A stretch of 64,000 nt of DNA from CAWKGC01 sp963849005. Lineage in GTDB: Bacteria; Pseudomonadota; Gammaproteobacteria; Burkholderiales; Usitatibacteraceae. The notes below the pieces were generated by a model that had not been told where the DNA came from, did no database searches, and saw nothing but the letters and a program-made list of their open reading frames with translations. The stretch covers positions 248,001-312,000 of the forward strand of contig CAWKGC010000021.1 in NCBI GenBank assembly GCA_963849005.1, read 5' to 3'. Each line of letters starts with the position of its first letter. Within the stretch, counting starts at the first letter, position 1. This document shows positions 40,158 through 50,662 of this stretch, piece by piece. A program made the translations under genes and the position numbers.

Positions 40158-41073
40158 GCGATCAGCTCGCGCACGTGCGCGGCGACGCTGCGGGAAAGCG
40201 CCTGCAGGTCGTAACCGCCTTCGAGCACCGAGATGATGCGCCCGTCGCAGTGGCGCGCGGCGACCTGCACCATCTGTTCGGTCACCCAAGCATAGTCGCT
40301 CTCCACCCAGCGCAGGTTGGCCATTTCGTCGGCGCGGTGCGCGTCGAAGCCCGCGGAGATATAGAGAAGCTGCGGGCGGAATGCGTCGAGCGCCGGCAGC
40401 CAGTACTGCTCCACCGCGGCGCGCAACTGCCGGCCGTCGGAGCCCGCGTCGAGCCCGACGTTCACCATGTTGAGTCCCTTCGGTTCGTCGCCGAGGAAGG
40501 GATAGAGCTTGCGCTGGAAGGTGGACACCATGAGCACGCGCGGGTCGGAGGCGAGGATGTCCTCGCTGCCGTTGCCGTGGTGGACGTCGAAGTCCACCAG
40601 CGCGACGCGCTCCAGGCCGTGGTGGTTGAGCGCGTGGCGGATGCCGACCGCACGTTGTCGAAGAAGCAGAAGCCCATCGGCGCGTCGTGCGTCGCATGGT
40701 GGCCGGGCGGGCGCACCGCGCAGAAGGCGGTGTTCACCTCGCCCTTCAAGACGAGGTCGGTGGCGAGCACTGCGGCGCCCGCGGCGCGCAGCGCGGCCCG
40801 CGCGGTGTGCGGGTTCATCGCCGTGTCGGGGTCGACATGGACGTAGCCATCCCTGGGCGACGCGGCAAGGATCTCGGTCACATGGCGCGCGGTATGCGCG
40901 CGCTCGAGTTCCTCGAGCGTGGCCTCGGGTGCGTCGTAGGGGGCCATGAGGTTGAGCAGCCCCTGCGCCAGCAGGTGGTCGGAAATCGCGTCGAGCCGCT
41001 CGGGGCATTCCGGGTGGCCGGCGCCCATCTCGTGGAGATGGCATTCGGGGTGGGTGATCCAGGCACAGGTCAT
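40154..41073 (-). CDS. histone deacetylase-family (HDAC/AcuC/AphA-like) amidohydrolase (one frameshift)
   Basis: Zinc-dependent deacetylase of about 307 residues. WITHPECHLHEMGAGHPECP and ERLDAISDHL open the family pattern. The active-site region is FCAVRPPGHHATHDAPMGFC, FFDNV, then after an indel near 40655 RVALVDFDVHHGNGSEDILA (zinc ligands D and H). LLYISAGFDAHRADEMANLR and ISVLEGGYDLQALSRSVAAH complete it. Bacterial members deacetylate acetylated polyamines, small molecules or proteins; the substrate is unknown here. The frame converges on soxA and shares the CTAG at 40154-40157 as both stop codons. Confidence 0.92.
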
Positions 41074-41195
41074 GTCGCGTTCTCGTCCGGGTTGGTCGCC
41101 GGCTTGGCCGGTCTGCGCAGCCGTGAAGATAGCATCCGGTTCACCCCGGCTGCCAAACGGCTAGAATTGATTCACTTTCCCGCTTTCGGCGCCCC

Positions 41196-42561
41196 ATGAC
41201 ATTGATCACCGACAAAAAGTCCTTCACCAAGGCCATTTCCCTGCGCTCACCGATGCCGCGCACCTGAAGGCCTTCCTCAAGTCGTGTTCCGCGGAGGCGC
41301 GAGACTGGCTCGAGGCCAACGCCTTCGCCGCAAAGCCCACACCTTCTGCCTCGTGCCGGGCAAGGGCGGGGCCGTGGCCTTCGTCGCGGTCGGCATGGCG
41401 AGTGATGCGGGGCGCTGGGCTCTCGCTTCGCTACCGCGGAAACTTCCCGCGGGACGCTACGCGCTGGGCGAGGGCGCGGTCAAGGTCGCGCCGGAAGATG
41501 CCGCGTTCGCCTGGCTGCTCGGCAGCTACAAGTTCACGCGCTACCTCAAGGCGAAGCGCGCCACTGCCGAGTTGCAGGTCGAGCGCAATGCGAAGGTCGA
41601 CGAGGCGATTGCCGCGGCCGAGGCGACGATGCTGGTGCGCGACCTCGTCAACACGCCTTCGGAACACATGGGTCCGGAAGAACTCGCCACGGAGGCGCGC
41701 AAGCAGGCGCGGGCATTCGGCGGGCGTTACCGCGAATGGGTGGGCGACCAGTTGCTGAAGGCCAACTTCCCGGCGATCCATGCGGTCGGACGCGCGGCGG
41801 ACCGCGAGCCGCGCCTGATCGAGATCACCTGGGGCAACCCGAAGCACCGGAGGGTCGCGGTCGTGGGCAAAGGCGTGTGCTTCGATTCCGGCGGTCTCGA
41901 CATCAAGGGCGCGGAAGGCATGCGCCTCATGAAGAAGGACATGGGCGGCGCGGCCCATGCGCTCGCGCTCGCCCGCCTCATCATGCAGCGCGAAGCTCCC
42001 GGTGCTCCTGCACATGCTGATTCCCGCGGTGGAAAACGCCATCTGCGGCAACGCCTACCGGCCGGGCGACGTGGTCACCACGAGAAAGGGCGTGACGGTC
42101 GAGATCGGCAACACCGATGCCGAGGGACGCCTGATCCTGTCCGACGCGCTCGCCTACGCCGCCGAATCGAACCCCGCGATGATCATCGATTTCGCCACGC
42201 TCACCGGTGCGGCGCGGGTCGCGCTCGGGCCGGAGCTGCCGGCGATGTTCTGCAACGACGAGATCGTCGCGGGAAAGCTGATCAAGGCGGCGACGAGGTG
42301 GGCGACCCGCTCTGGCGCATGCCGCTCTGGCAGGGCTACCAGCGCCTGTTCGACACCGAGATCGCCGACATCAACAACTCCGGCCGCGCGGGCTTCGCCG
42401 GCTGCATCGTCGCCGCGCTCTTCCTCGAGCACTTCGTCCCGGACGAGATTCCCTGGGTGCACTTCGACACCTACGCGTGGAACGACATCTCGCGCCCCGG
42501 AAGGCCGCAGGGCGGCGAGGCGATGGGGCTGCGCGCGGCGCTGCAGCTGCTTGCCGGCTAG
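41196..42561 (+). CDS. M17 leucyl aminopeptidase-family protein (frameshifts)
   Basis: Two-metal cytosolic aminopeptidase. ATG 41196 starts MTLITDKKSFTKAIS, then an indel near 41245 leads to AHLKAFLKSCSAEARDWLEA. The catalytic domain has RVAVVGKGVCFDSGGLDIKG (metal ligand K/D), MRLMKKDMGGAAHALALARL, and, after a shift near 41998, PAVENAICGNAYRPGDVVTT and VEIGNTDAEGRLILSDALAY, the M17 signature NTDAEGRL. FDTYAWNDISRPGRPQGGEA ends the protein, about 455 residues. This sequence corresponds to the shorter PepB-like M17 branch common in alpha- and betaproteobacteria. Confidence 0.92.
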
Positions 42562-43368
42562 AGGCCCTTGAGGCGCGCCACCAGCGCGTCGAAGTAGGTG
42601 GGGAAGTTGTGGATGTCGTTGTGCCCCGCGCCTTCGACCAGCAGCAGTTCGGGGCGCTGCGCCAGGGGCTTGAGCCTCACGCTGTGCCCGGGCGGGATCA
42701 GCGTGTCGCCGCTGCCGTGCACCAGCATCACGGGCGAGGTGATCTTCGGCAGCCACAGGTCGGTGCGCAGCGGGTAGCGCAGCACCGCGTGCGGCATGAA
42801 GGGGTAGTGCTCGTCGCCCAGGGCCTGCAGGCTGAAGTACGGCGAGACGAGGATCCGTCAGCGCGGGCTGCAACTCGACCGCGAGGCGCGCGGCGAGGCC
42901 CGTCCCCAGCGAACGGCCGTAGATCACGTTGGGCTTGCCGGCGTAGCGCGCCGAGATGCTGTCCCAGGCGGCGCGCACGTCCTTGTGCAACTGCTCCTCG
43001 TCCTCGATCGTCCCGGTGCTCTTGCCGTAGCCGCGGTAGTCGAGCAGGAACAGGTCGTAGTTGGTGCGGCGGTAGAGGTCGAGGCTGGTGAGCCACGAGT
43101 CGTTGTTGCCGCCGTTGCCGTGCAGGAAGAACACCACGCCCTTGGGGTTCGGCTGGCGGAAATGGCGCGCATGGAGCACGGCGCCTTCGACCGGGATCGA
43201 CACTTCGTCCAGTCCCGGGACCGAATAGCGATGGTCCGGCGCGAGCGCCACGGGAAAGAAGATCAGCGCTTCCTGCCGCGCGCCGATGAAGCCCACGACG
43301 CCTGCGTACAGCAACACGAGCACGCCGACTGCGATAGCCATGATCCTCCCGGCCCGTCTGAATGCCAT
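42558..43368 (-). CDS. membrane-anchored alpha/beta hydrolase (BEM46/YfhR-like; one frameshift)
   Basis: About 270 residues. An N-terminal anchor (AIAVGVLVLLYAGVVGFIGA) precedes RQEALIFFPVALAPDHRYSV. The oxyanion region is VVFFLHGNGGNNDSWLTSLD and the nucleophile elbow is NVIYGRSLGTGLAARLAVEL (G-x-S-x-G). After an indel near 42855 the C-terminus reads PVMLVHGSGDTLIPPGHSVR with the acid, and VEGAGHNDIHNFPTYFDALV with the catalytic histidine. Like the soxA/HDAC junction, its stop lies in the same CTAG (42558-42561) as the convergent aminopeptidase stop. Substrate unknown. Confidence 0.87.
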
Positions 43369-43399
43369 CAGGTGCGCCGCTGCGTGCTGCGCATCGTCG

Positions 43400-43509
43400 T
43401 CGTCCTGGACTTGATCCGGGAACCATCCAAATTCGTCATTCCGGGCTTGACCCGGAATCCAGAACTTGTTGAGAAAACCACTGGGTCCCGGGTCAAGCCC
43501 GGAAAGACG
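43400..43509. repeat. repeat family C element
   Basis: GTCCTGGACTTGATCCGGG, then GTCATTCCGGGCTTGACCCGG, AATCCAG, AAAACCACTGG and GTCCCGGGTCAAGCCCGG. It is the second copy of the element at 32547-32644, with the same order of internal words. It sits in the divergent gap between the hydrolase and the glutamate-synthase-like gene. Confidence 0.75.
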
Positions 43510-43609
43510 ATACTTTGCATCGAACCATTCTACCCAAGCCTGCCCGCGATTTACAAGCGGAGGGGCTTTCCGTAAAGTCCATCGGGTTGCCCGCACACGC
43601 ACCGGAGAA

Positions 43610-45266
43610 ATGATGACTGCCGCACTGGATCGGATCGTTCCGCAGCGTTACTGGTCGTGGATCGGATGCATCGTCCTTTTCGCGGGCTTCCTCTGGCTCG
43701 CACAGGCCGCCGCCGTGTGGCTCTGGCCGGCTGCCCTGTTCGGCTTCCTCTCGGTGGTGGGGCTCCTCGACTTCACGCAGGCGAAGCAGGCGATCCGCCG
43801 CAACTATCCGGTGGTGGCGCACCTGCGCTTCATCATCGAGTACTTCCGGCCGGAGATCCGCCAGTACCTGCTCGAGACCGACCGCGACCAGACGCCGTTC
43901 TCGCGCGTGCAGCGCTCGATCGTCTACCAGCGGGCGAAGAACATCGTCGACAAGCGCCCCTTCGGCACCCAGCTCGACCTCTACGAATCGCATTACGAGT
44001 GGATCAACCACTCGATCGCGCCCGCCGACATCGCCAGCGCACGACTTCCGAATCTCGATAGGCGGGCCCGATTGCGCGAAACCGTATTCGGCGAGCGTGT
44101 TCAACATCTCGGCGATGAGCTTCGGCGCGCTCTCGGCCAACGCCGTCCTCGCACTGAACGAAGGGGCGAAGCGCGGCAACTTCTTCCACGACACCGGCGA
44201 GGGCTCGATCTCCGCCTACCACCGCGAGCGCGGCGGCGACCTCACGTGGGAGATCGGCAGCGGCTACTTCGGTTGCCGCGATGCCGCGGGCCGCTTCGAC
44301 GAGGCGAAGTTCACCGAGAACGCGCGCTCCGACCAGGTGAAGATGATCGAGATAAAGCTCTCGCAGGGCGCCAAGCCCGGCCACGGCGGCGTGCTGCCCG
44401 GCGCCAAGGTCACGCCCGAGATCGCCGAGGCGCGCGGCGTGCCGGTCGGTGAGGATTGCATCTCGCCCGCGCGGCATTCCGCGTTCTCCACGCCGCTGGA
44501 ACTGGTCGGCTTCGTCAAGCGCCTGCGCGAACTGTCCGGCGGCAAGCCCGTGGGCATCAAGCTCGCCATCGGCCACCCGTGGGAACTGTTCGCGATCGTG
44601 AAGGCAATGCTGCAAACCGGCATCACGCCGGACTTCATCGTCGTCGATGGCGGCGAGGGCGGCACGGGAGCGGCACCCCTGGAATTCACCGACCACGTCG
44701 GCGCGCCGCTGCGCGAGGGGCTGATGCTGGTGCACAACGCGCTGGTCGGCACCAACCTGCGCCATCGCATCTCGATCGGCGCATCCGGCAAGATCATCAC
44801 GGCGTTCGACATCGCGCGCACCGTGGCGCTCGGCGCCGACTGGTGCAATTCGGCGCGCGGCTTCATGTTCGCGCTGGGCTGCATCCAGGCGCAGACCTGC
44901 CACACGGGGAACTGCCCGACCGGCGTCACCTCGCAGGACCCGGGGCGTTCCCGCGCGCTGGTCGTGCCCGACAAGGCCGGGCGCGTGCTGAACTTCCATC
45001 GCAATACGCTGAACGCCCTGAAGGAGCTGCTCGCGGCCGCGGGCCTGGGCCACCCCAGCGAACTCGGGCCCGAGCACGTCATCCGCCGCGTCTCGTCGAA
45101 TGAAGTGCGTTCGCTTGCCACGCTGCACCACTGGCTCACGCCGGGCGAGTTGCTGAAGGGCGTGCCCGACCATCCCGTCTACCAGGTGTTCTGGGAGGCG
45201 GCGCGCGCCGACACCTTCGAGGCACCCGTGAGCCTGATGATGATGCGCGGCTCCAAGACGAGCTGA
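43610..45266 (+). CDS. FMN-binding glutamate-synthase-family protein, membrane anchored (one frameshift)
   Basis: About 552 residues. A hydrophobic N-terminus (WSWIGCIVLFAGFLWLAQAA, LWPAALFGFLSVVGLLDF) is followed by the GltS FMN domain: FNISAMSFGALSANAVLALN, SISAYHRERGGDLTWEIGSG, IKLSQGAKPGHGGVLPGAKV, FIVVDGGEGGTGAAPLEFTD and FALGCIQAQTCHTGNCPTGV. The last segment holds the three cysteines of the 3Fe-4S cluster seen in glutamate synthases. There is no N-terminal glutaminase domain, so it is not a complete GOGAT large subunit; such stand-alone proteins have uncertain function. An indel near 44050-44085 interrupts it. ATG 43610 follows GGAG. Confidence 0.88.
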
Positions 45267-45292
45267 CGTGACATTCTCACGACGTGCGCCCC

Positions 45293-45377
45293 GAAATAAC
45301 GGGGTCAGAGCACATTTCCGGACGCCAAGGATCGCAGTGCGATCCGGCCGGAAATGTACTCTGACCCCGTTATTTCC
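45293..45377. repeat. repeat family A hairpin
   Basis: AAATAACGGGGTCAGAGCAC and its near-perfect reverse complement GTACTCTGACCCCGTTATTT face each other, with a self-complementary centre GGATCGCAGTGCGATCC. It ends five bases before the next start codon and so probably contains or displaces that gene's promoter region. Confidence 0.88.
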
Positions 45378-45381
45378 CGGA

Positions 45382-46215
45382 ATGACGAAAGGCGTATGGG
45401 CATTCGCAATCGGACTGGCATTTGCGGCAGCTGCGCCTGGCCACGGCGCCGGGCCGTGGACCGGCCCGCTCTTCGACGCGCACCTGCACTACAACGACGA
45501 CGCCGTGGCGCGCTACCCGGTTTCGCAGGTCACGGAGCTCTTCCGCAAGAACGGCGTGAAGGCGATCATCGCCAACAGCCGCCCGAACGACGGCTCGCGC
45601 GCGCTCTACGACGCGAGGCCGGCGGGCATCGCGGTGGTTCCCTTCATCCGCGTCTATCGCGACCTCAACGACTACGGCACCTGGTTCAACAACATCGAGA
45701 TCTACGACATGATCCGCGCGGAACACATGCGCGGCATCTACCGCGGCGTCGGCGAGTTCCATGTCTTCGGCAAGGATGCGTCGACCGAGGTGGTGGCGAA
45801 GATCGTGAACTTCGCCGTCGACAACAATCTCATCCTGCACGCGCACTGCGACGACGAGGCGCTTGAGCGATTGTTCGCGCACAACCCGAAGGCGCGCATC
45901 ATCTGGGCGCACACCGGCTTCACCACGCCGATCGCGCGTGTCGAGGAACTGCTCGCGAAGTACCCGCAGATGTGGGGCGAGCTCTCGTATCGCTGGGATG
46001 TGGCCGAGGGCGGGACGCTCGCGCCGCAATGGAAAGCGGTGTTCATGAAGCACCCGTCGCGCTTCCTCATCGGCTCCGACACCTGGGTGAACCAGCGCTG
46101 GGACAGCTATCCGGACACGATGGCGGCCTACCGCAGGTGGCTGGGCGATTTGCCGAAGGATGTCGCGGAACAGGTCGCGTGGAAGAACGGCGCACGGCTC
46201 TTCGGGGTGCAGTAG
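45382..46215 (+). CDS. secreted amidohydrolase-family (TIM-barrel) protein
   Basis: Intact, 277 residues. Signal peptide KGVWAFAIGLAFAAAAPGHG. The metal site begins with GPLFDAHLHYNDDAVARYPV (HxH), followed by FRKNGVKAIIANSRPNDGSR, RGIYRGVGEFHVFGKDASTE, NNLILHAHCDDEALERLF, RIIWAHTGFTTPIARVEELL and RFLIGSDTWVNQRWDSYPDT. Histidines in HAHC and WAHTG and the aspartate in GSDTW are the remaining ligands of the amidohydrolase-2 (ACMSD-like) group. Substrate is unknown, but the export signal suggests the periplasm. Its 5-prime flank is a family-A hairpin. Confidence 0.82.
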   Translation: MTKGVWAFAIGLAFAAAAPGHGAGPWTGPLFDAHLHYNDDAVARYPVSQVTELFRKNGVKAIIANSRPNDGSRALYDARPAGIAVVPFIRVYRDLNDYGTWFNNIEIYDMIRAEHMRGIYRGVGEFHVFGKDASTEVVAKIVNFAVDNNLILHAHCDDEALERLFAHNPKARIIWAHTGFTTPIARVEELLAKYPQMWGELSYRWDVAEGGTLAPQWKAVFMKHPSRFLIGSDTWVNQRWDSYPDTMAAYRRWLGDLPKDVAEQVAWKNGARLFGVQ

Positions 46216-46302
46216 AGCGGAAGGGGCCGCGTTTCCGCTATCATTCGCCTCAAACATCACCTGTCCGGCGCACCCGATGCCCCCACTGCTGGAGACAGAA
46301 CC

Positions 46303-46758
46303 ATGAAGAAGATCCTGATCACCCTCGTCCTCGCCTTGCCGATGGCCGCTTTCGGCCAGTCGAAGGACGCCTTCGATGCCTGCCAGGTCCTCACGCAGGC
46401 CGACGCCGAGAAGGCGCTCGGCAAGCCCGTGGCGGTTCCGGAGCTGCCCAAGGGCAAGAAGCCGGTGCCGAGCGCAACCTGCACCTGGACGGCCGGCGAG
46501 GACAGCGTTTCGGCCCAGTTCATCGGGGCGAAGACCGACGCCGAGGCGAAGAAGGCCTTCGACGAGATGCGGCTCCAGTACCAGACCAAGCCGCTGATGA
46601 TGTCCGGCATGGAAGGCTTCTGGAGTGCGAAGACCGGCAAGTTCTACGCGCTCAAGGGACGCACCGCGGTCATCGTCGCGCTCGGCTCCCCGCGCGTGAA
46701 CGAGCGCGACGCCGAGAAGAGCCGCGTGATCGCGGAGTTCCTCCTCAACAAGTTGTAG
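46303..46758 (+). CDS. hypothetical secreted protein
   Basis: Intact, 151 residues. Signal peptide [17 protein letters not shown]. The mature part starts [40 protein letters not shown] and [20 protein letters not shown]. Two cysteines (DACQVL and ATCTWT) probably form a disulfide. The CxxLTxxDAExxLG opening resembles DUF3558-like lipoprotein or secreted domains, whose function is unknown. It precedes eno by 25 bases and has a TATCAT-like -10 box at about 46238. Confidence 0.65.
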   Translation: MKKILITLVLALPMAAFGQSKDAFDACQVLTQADAEKALGKPVAVPELPKGKKPVPSATCTWTAGEDSVSAQFIGAKTDAEAKKAFDEMRLQYQTKPLMMSGMEGFWSAKTGKFYALKGRTAVIVALGSPRVNERDAEKSRVIAEFLLNKL

Positions 46759-46783
46759 ACCTTTCCATCACCCGGGTTCCCGC

Positions 46784-48056
<1,273 letters not shown>

Positions 48057-48067
48057 GAGCGGAATTA

Positions 48068-48190
48068 GCCGCCGATGAACGCCGATGGACGCCGATAAAA
48101 TCGTGACGGCGTATGGCTTCAGCAGTCGTCGGGCCATCCCGAACCAAACCCAATCTGCCTTTGCCTTTATCGGCGTTCATCGGCGTTCAT
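48068..48190. repeat. repeat family B, inverted pair
   Basis: GCCGCCGATGAACGCCGATGG with a further unit (48068-48098) faces ATCGGCGTTCATCGGCGTTCAT (48169-48190) across about 70 bases. It has the same architecture as the 33597-33730 element, with the A-variant unit CGATGAACGC. It lies between eno and ftsB. Confidence 0.82.
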
Positions 48191-48277
48191 CCCCCCATCT
48201 TGGCGGGGGCCCCGCGGCGGTTTCAAACTGCGGTGTTGGAAGTTCGCGTTGTTTCCCGCCAGCATGGCAATGAAGAA

Positions 48278-48574
48278 GTGAGAGCGATTTCCCTCATCCT
48301 CGGCGGTCTGCTCCTGCTGCTGCAGTACCCGCTGTGGCTGGGCAAGGGCAGCTGGCTGAAGGTGCGGGAGCTGGACCGGCAGGTGGCGGAGCAGAAGGAA
48401 GGCAACGCGCGGCTCAGGGTGCGCAACGACGCCCTCGACGCGGAGGTGCGCGACCTGAAGGAAGGGCTCGACGCGATCGAGGAGCGCGCACGCACGGAAC
48501 TCGGCATGATCAAGCAGGACGAGGTCTTCGTGCAGGTGCTGGCGAAACCGAAGCGCGCCGAGGCGCGGAAATAG
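48278..48574 (+). CDS. ftsB: cell-division protein FtsB
   Basis: Small bitopic divisome protein linking FtsL and FtsQ. GTG 48278 gives VRAISLILGGLLLLLQYPLW (membrane helix), GKGSWLKVRELDRQVAEQKE and a coiled coil through GNARLRVRNDALDAEVRDLK, followed by IEERARTELGMIKQDEVFVQ, the conserved FtsB C-terminal motif (ERAR-ELGMIKxxE-F). 98 residues, intact. The eno-ftsB order supports the call. An ATG a few codons upstream is out of frame. Confidence 0.94.
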   Translation: MRAISLILGGLLLLLQYPLWLGKGSWLKVRELDRQVAEQKEGNARLRVRNDALDAEVRDLKEGLDAIEERARTELGMIKQDEVFVQVLAKPKRAEARK

Positions 48575-48596
48575 CAGGGCCTCGCGGCAACCGGCC

Positions 48597-48943
48597 ATGA
48601 CGCCTGCGGCGCTCAAGCGCTACCTCGCCGCGCTGCCCGGCGCGACGCGCGAAATCAAGTGGGGCGTGGACCAGGTCTACTGCATCGGCGGCAAGATGTT
48701 CGCCGCGCTCTACGAGGACAAGCAGGGCGTGGCCAACATTTCATTCAAGGTCGACGACCACCGCTTCCTCGAGCTTACCGACCGCAAGGGCGTCTCTCCC
48801 GCGCCCTACCTCGCCCGCGCCAAATGGGTGCAACTCAAGGGACTTAAAATCTTCCCGATCCGGAATTGAAGGCGCTGCTCACGCGGGCGCACGAAATCAT
48901 CGCGGCGAAATTGCCGAAGAAGGTCCGCGAGGCGCTGCAATGA
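48597..48943 (+). CDS. MmcQ/YjbR-family protein (one frameshift)
   Basis: About 115 residues. MTPAALKRYLAALPGATREI, KWGVDQVYCIGGKMFAALYE and ANISFKVDDHRFLELTDRKG, VSPAPYLARAKWVQL follow the YjbR pattern (a CyaY-like fold of unknown role). An indel near 48855 leads to LKALLTRAHEIIAAKLPKKV and REALQ. Its TGA overlaps the ATG of the next acetyltransferase (ATGA at 48940-48943). Confidence 0.85.
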
Positions 48944-49563
48944 TAGCGATACATCCCCTCACCCCGGAGCGCTGGCCGGATCTCGAAAAACTGTTCGGCC
49001 CGCGCGGCGCATGCGGCGGCTGCTGGTGCATGTACTGGCGCTTGCCCGGCAAGGAATTCAAGGCGTCGTCCGGCGACGGCAATCGCAAGGCATTGCGCAA
49101 GATCCTGAAGGGCGGCACCATTCCCGGGCTGCTCGCCTACGACGCCGGCGAGCCGGTCGGGTGGTGCGCCGTCGCTCCGCGCGAGGCCTTGAAGCGCCTC
49201 GAGACCGCGCGCACGCTCAAGCCGATCGACGACCTGCCGGTCTGGTCGGTAAGCTGCTTCTTCATCAAGAAGGGACATCGCCGCAAGGGGCTCGCCGTGA
49301 AGCTCCTCGAAGCCGCGAAGAAACACGTGAGGCGGCAGGGCGGCACGCTGCTTGAAGGTTATCCATCGGTGCCGAAGGGCGATGCCGTCGATACGTTCGC
49401 GTGGACCGGGCTCCCGGGCGCGTTCGAGAAGGCGGGATTCGAGGTCGTCGCGCGCCCGTCCGGTGCGCGCGCCATCGTGCGCTTCGACCTCGGGCGGCGC
49501 CTCGCCAGGAAGGCGAGCTTGCGGGCAAGCGGCCTTGCGGGTCGAACGCGGCGGTTTTCGTGA
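48940..49563 (+). CDS. GNAT acetyltransferase with cysteine-rich N-terminus
   Basis: 207 residues. IHPLTPERWPDLEKLFGPRG and ACGGCWCMYWRLPGKEF form a distinctive Cys/Trp-rich N-terminal segment seen in one GNAT subgroup. WSVSCFFIKKGHRRKGLAVK with LLEAAKKHVRRQGGTLLEGY is the acetyl-CoA region, and DTFAWTGLPGAFEKAGFEVV is the usual C-terminal element. The last ~20 residues are Arg/Ala-rich and could result from an indel. It overlaps the YjbR gene start-to-stop, so the two are coupled. Acceptor unknown. Confidence 0.8.
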   Translation: MIAIHPLTPERWPDLEKLFGPRGACGGCWCMYWRLPGKEFKASSGDGNRKALRKILKGGTIPGLLAYDAGEPVGWCAVAPREALKRLETARTLKPIDDLPVWSVSCFFIKKGHRRKGLAVKLLEAAKKHVRRQGGTLLEGYPSVPKGDAVDTFAWTGLPGAFEKAGFEVVARPSGARAIVRFDLGRRLARKASLRASGLAGRTRRFS

Positions 49564-49638
49564 AGCCCCGGGCTTGTGGGATACTGCCCTGCAACCAAAA
49601 AAATACCGCAGTCCAATTCTCTGTCGGAGGAGAAACCC

Positions 49639-50580
49639 ATGAAGCAAGGAAGAATGCCTGCACTGCTCGCCGTTGCCGCCATCGCGTTGGCTGCCATGCC
49701 CGCCGGCGCGCAGCAACTGCGCCTCATGACCGGCCCGCAAGGCGGAGTATGGGTGCCGCTGGGCGGCGCCTTCAAGAACGTGTGGGAAAAGGCCATTCCG
49801 GGCCTGTCGGTCCAGCCCCTGCCCGGGGCGGGCATCGCCAACATCCGCGGCATCGATGAAGGCAAGGCCGACGTCGGTTTCGGCAACAGCATCAGTTCCG
49901 TGGACGGCCTCAACGGAGAGGCGCCATTCCCGCAGAAGGTCACCAAGGTCTGCCAGCTCGCCAACCTCTATCCGCAGTATTTCCAGATCGTCGCGCTGGC
50001 CGACGCCGGCGTGAACAGCATTGCCGACATGAAGGGCAAGGCGATTGCGGTGCAGCCCAAGGGCAACACCGCGGAAAAGGTGTCGCAGGACATCCTCAAG
50101 GCCTCTGGCCTGTCCTATGCCAGCGCAAAGGTGAGCTTCGTCAATTCCTATACCGACGCGGCGGCGCTGATGAAGGACGGCCATGCGCAGGTGTTCACGC
50201 TCGGGACGACCATTCCGGCCTCTTCGGTGATGGACGTGGCCGCCGGGCGCGACATCAAGATGGTACCGGTCACCCCGGCCATCGTGCAGGCGATGAAGAA
50301 GATCAATCCCGGCTACATCAAGGGCGCGATCAAGGCCGGCACCTACCCGAAGCAGGACAAGGAAGTCGACGCCATCGTCTACTCGGCGCACCTTGTGGTC
50401 GCGTGCGCCTTGCCGGAGGCACAGGTCTACGCCATGGTGAAGGCGATCGCATCCAATATCCACCTGGTCGCGATCAACAAGGCGATGGACGGACTAACGC
50501 CGAAGATGATGGCCGAGGACATCGGCGTGCCTTTCCATCCGGGCGCGGTGAAGTACTACAAGGAAGTGGGCGCGATGTAA
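49639..50580 (+). CDS. TAXI-type TRAP transporter solute-binding protein
   Basis: Periplasmic binding protein, intact, 313 residues. Signal peptide LLAVAAIALAAMPAGA, then QQLRLMTGPQGGVWVPLGGA, PGAGIANIRGIDEGKADVGF and GNSISSVDGLNGEAPFPQKV, the TAXI pattern. KVTKVCQLANLYPQYFQIVA and FHPGAVKYYKEVGAM complete it. It delivers its ligand (often a dicarboxylate or amino acid; not predictable) to the fused permease encoded next. A GGAGGAG ribosome site precedes ATG 49639. Confidence 0.93.
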   Translation: MKQGRMPALLAVAAIALAAMPAGAQQLRLMTGPQGGVWVPLGGAFKNVWEKAIPGLSVQPLPGAGIANIRGIDEGKADVGFGNSISSVDGLNGEAPFPQKVTKVCQLANLYPQYFQIVALADAGVNSIADMKGKAIAVQPKGNTAEKVSQDILKASGLSYASAKVSFVNSYTDAAALMKDGHAQVFTLGTTIPASSVMDVAAGRDIKMVPVTPAIVQAMKKINPGYIKGAIKAGTYPKQDKEVDAIVYSAHLVVACALPEAQVYAMVKAIASNIHLVAINKAMDGLTPKMMAEDIGVPFHPGAVKYYKEVGAM

Positions 50581-50662
50581 GGCACGCCGCCTTGCTTCCC
50601 GCTCGCTTCGCTGCGATCCCCCTGCCGCCCGGCCGGGGGATTTTCTTTTTCACCTTGCCGTG

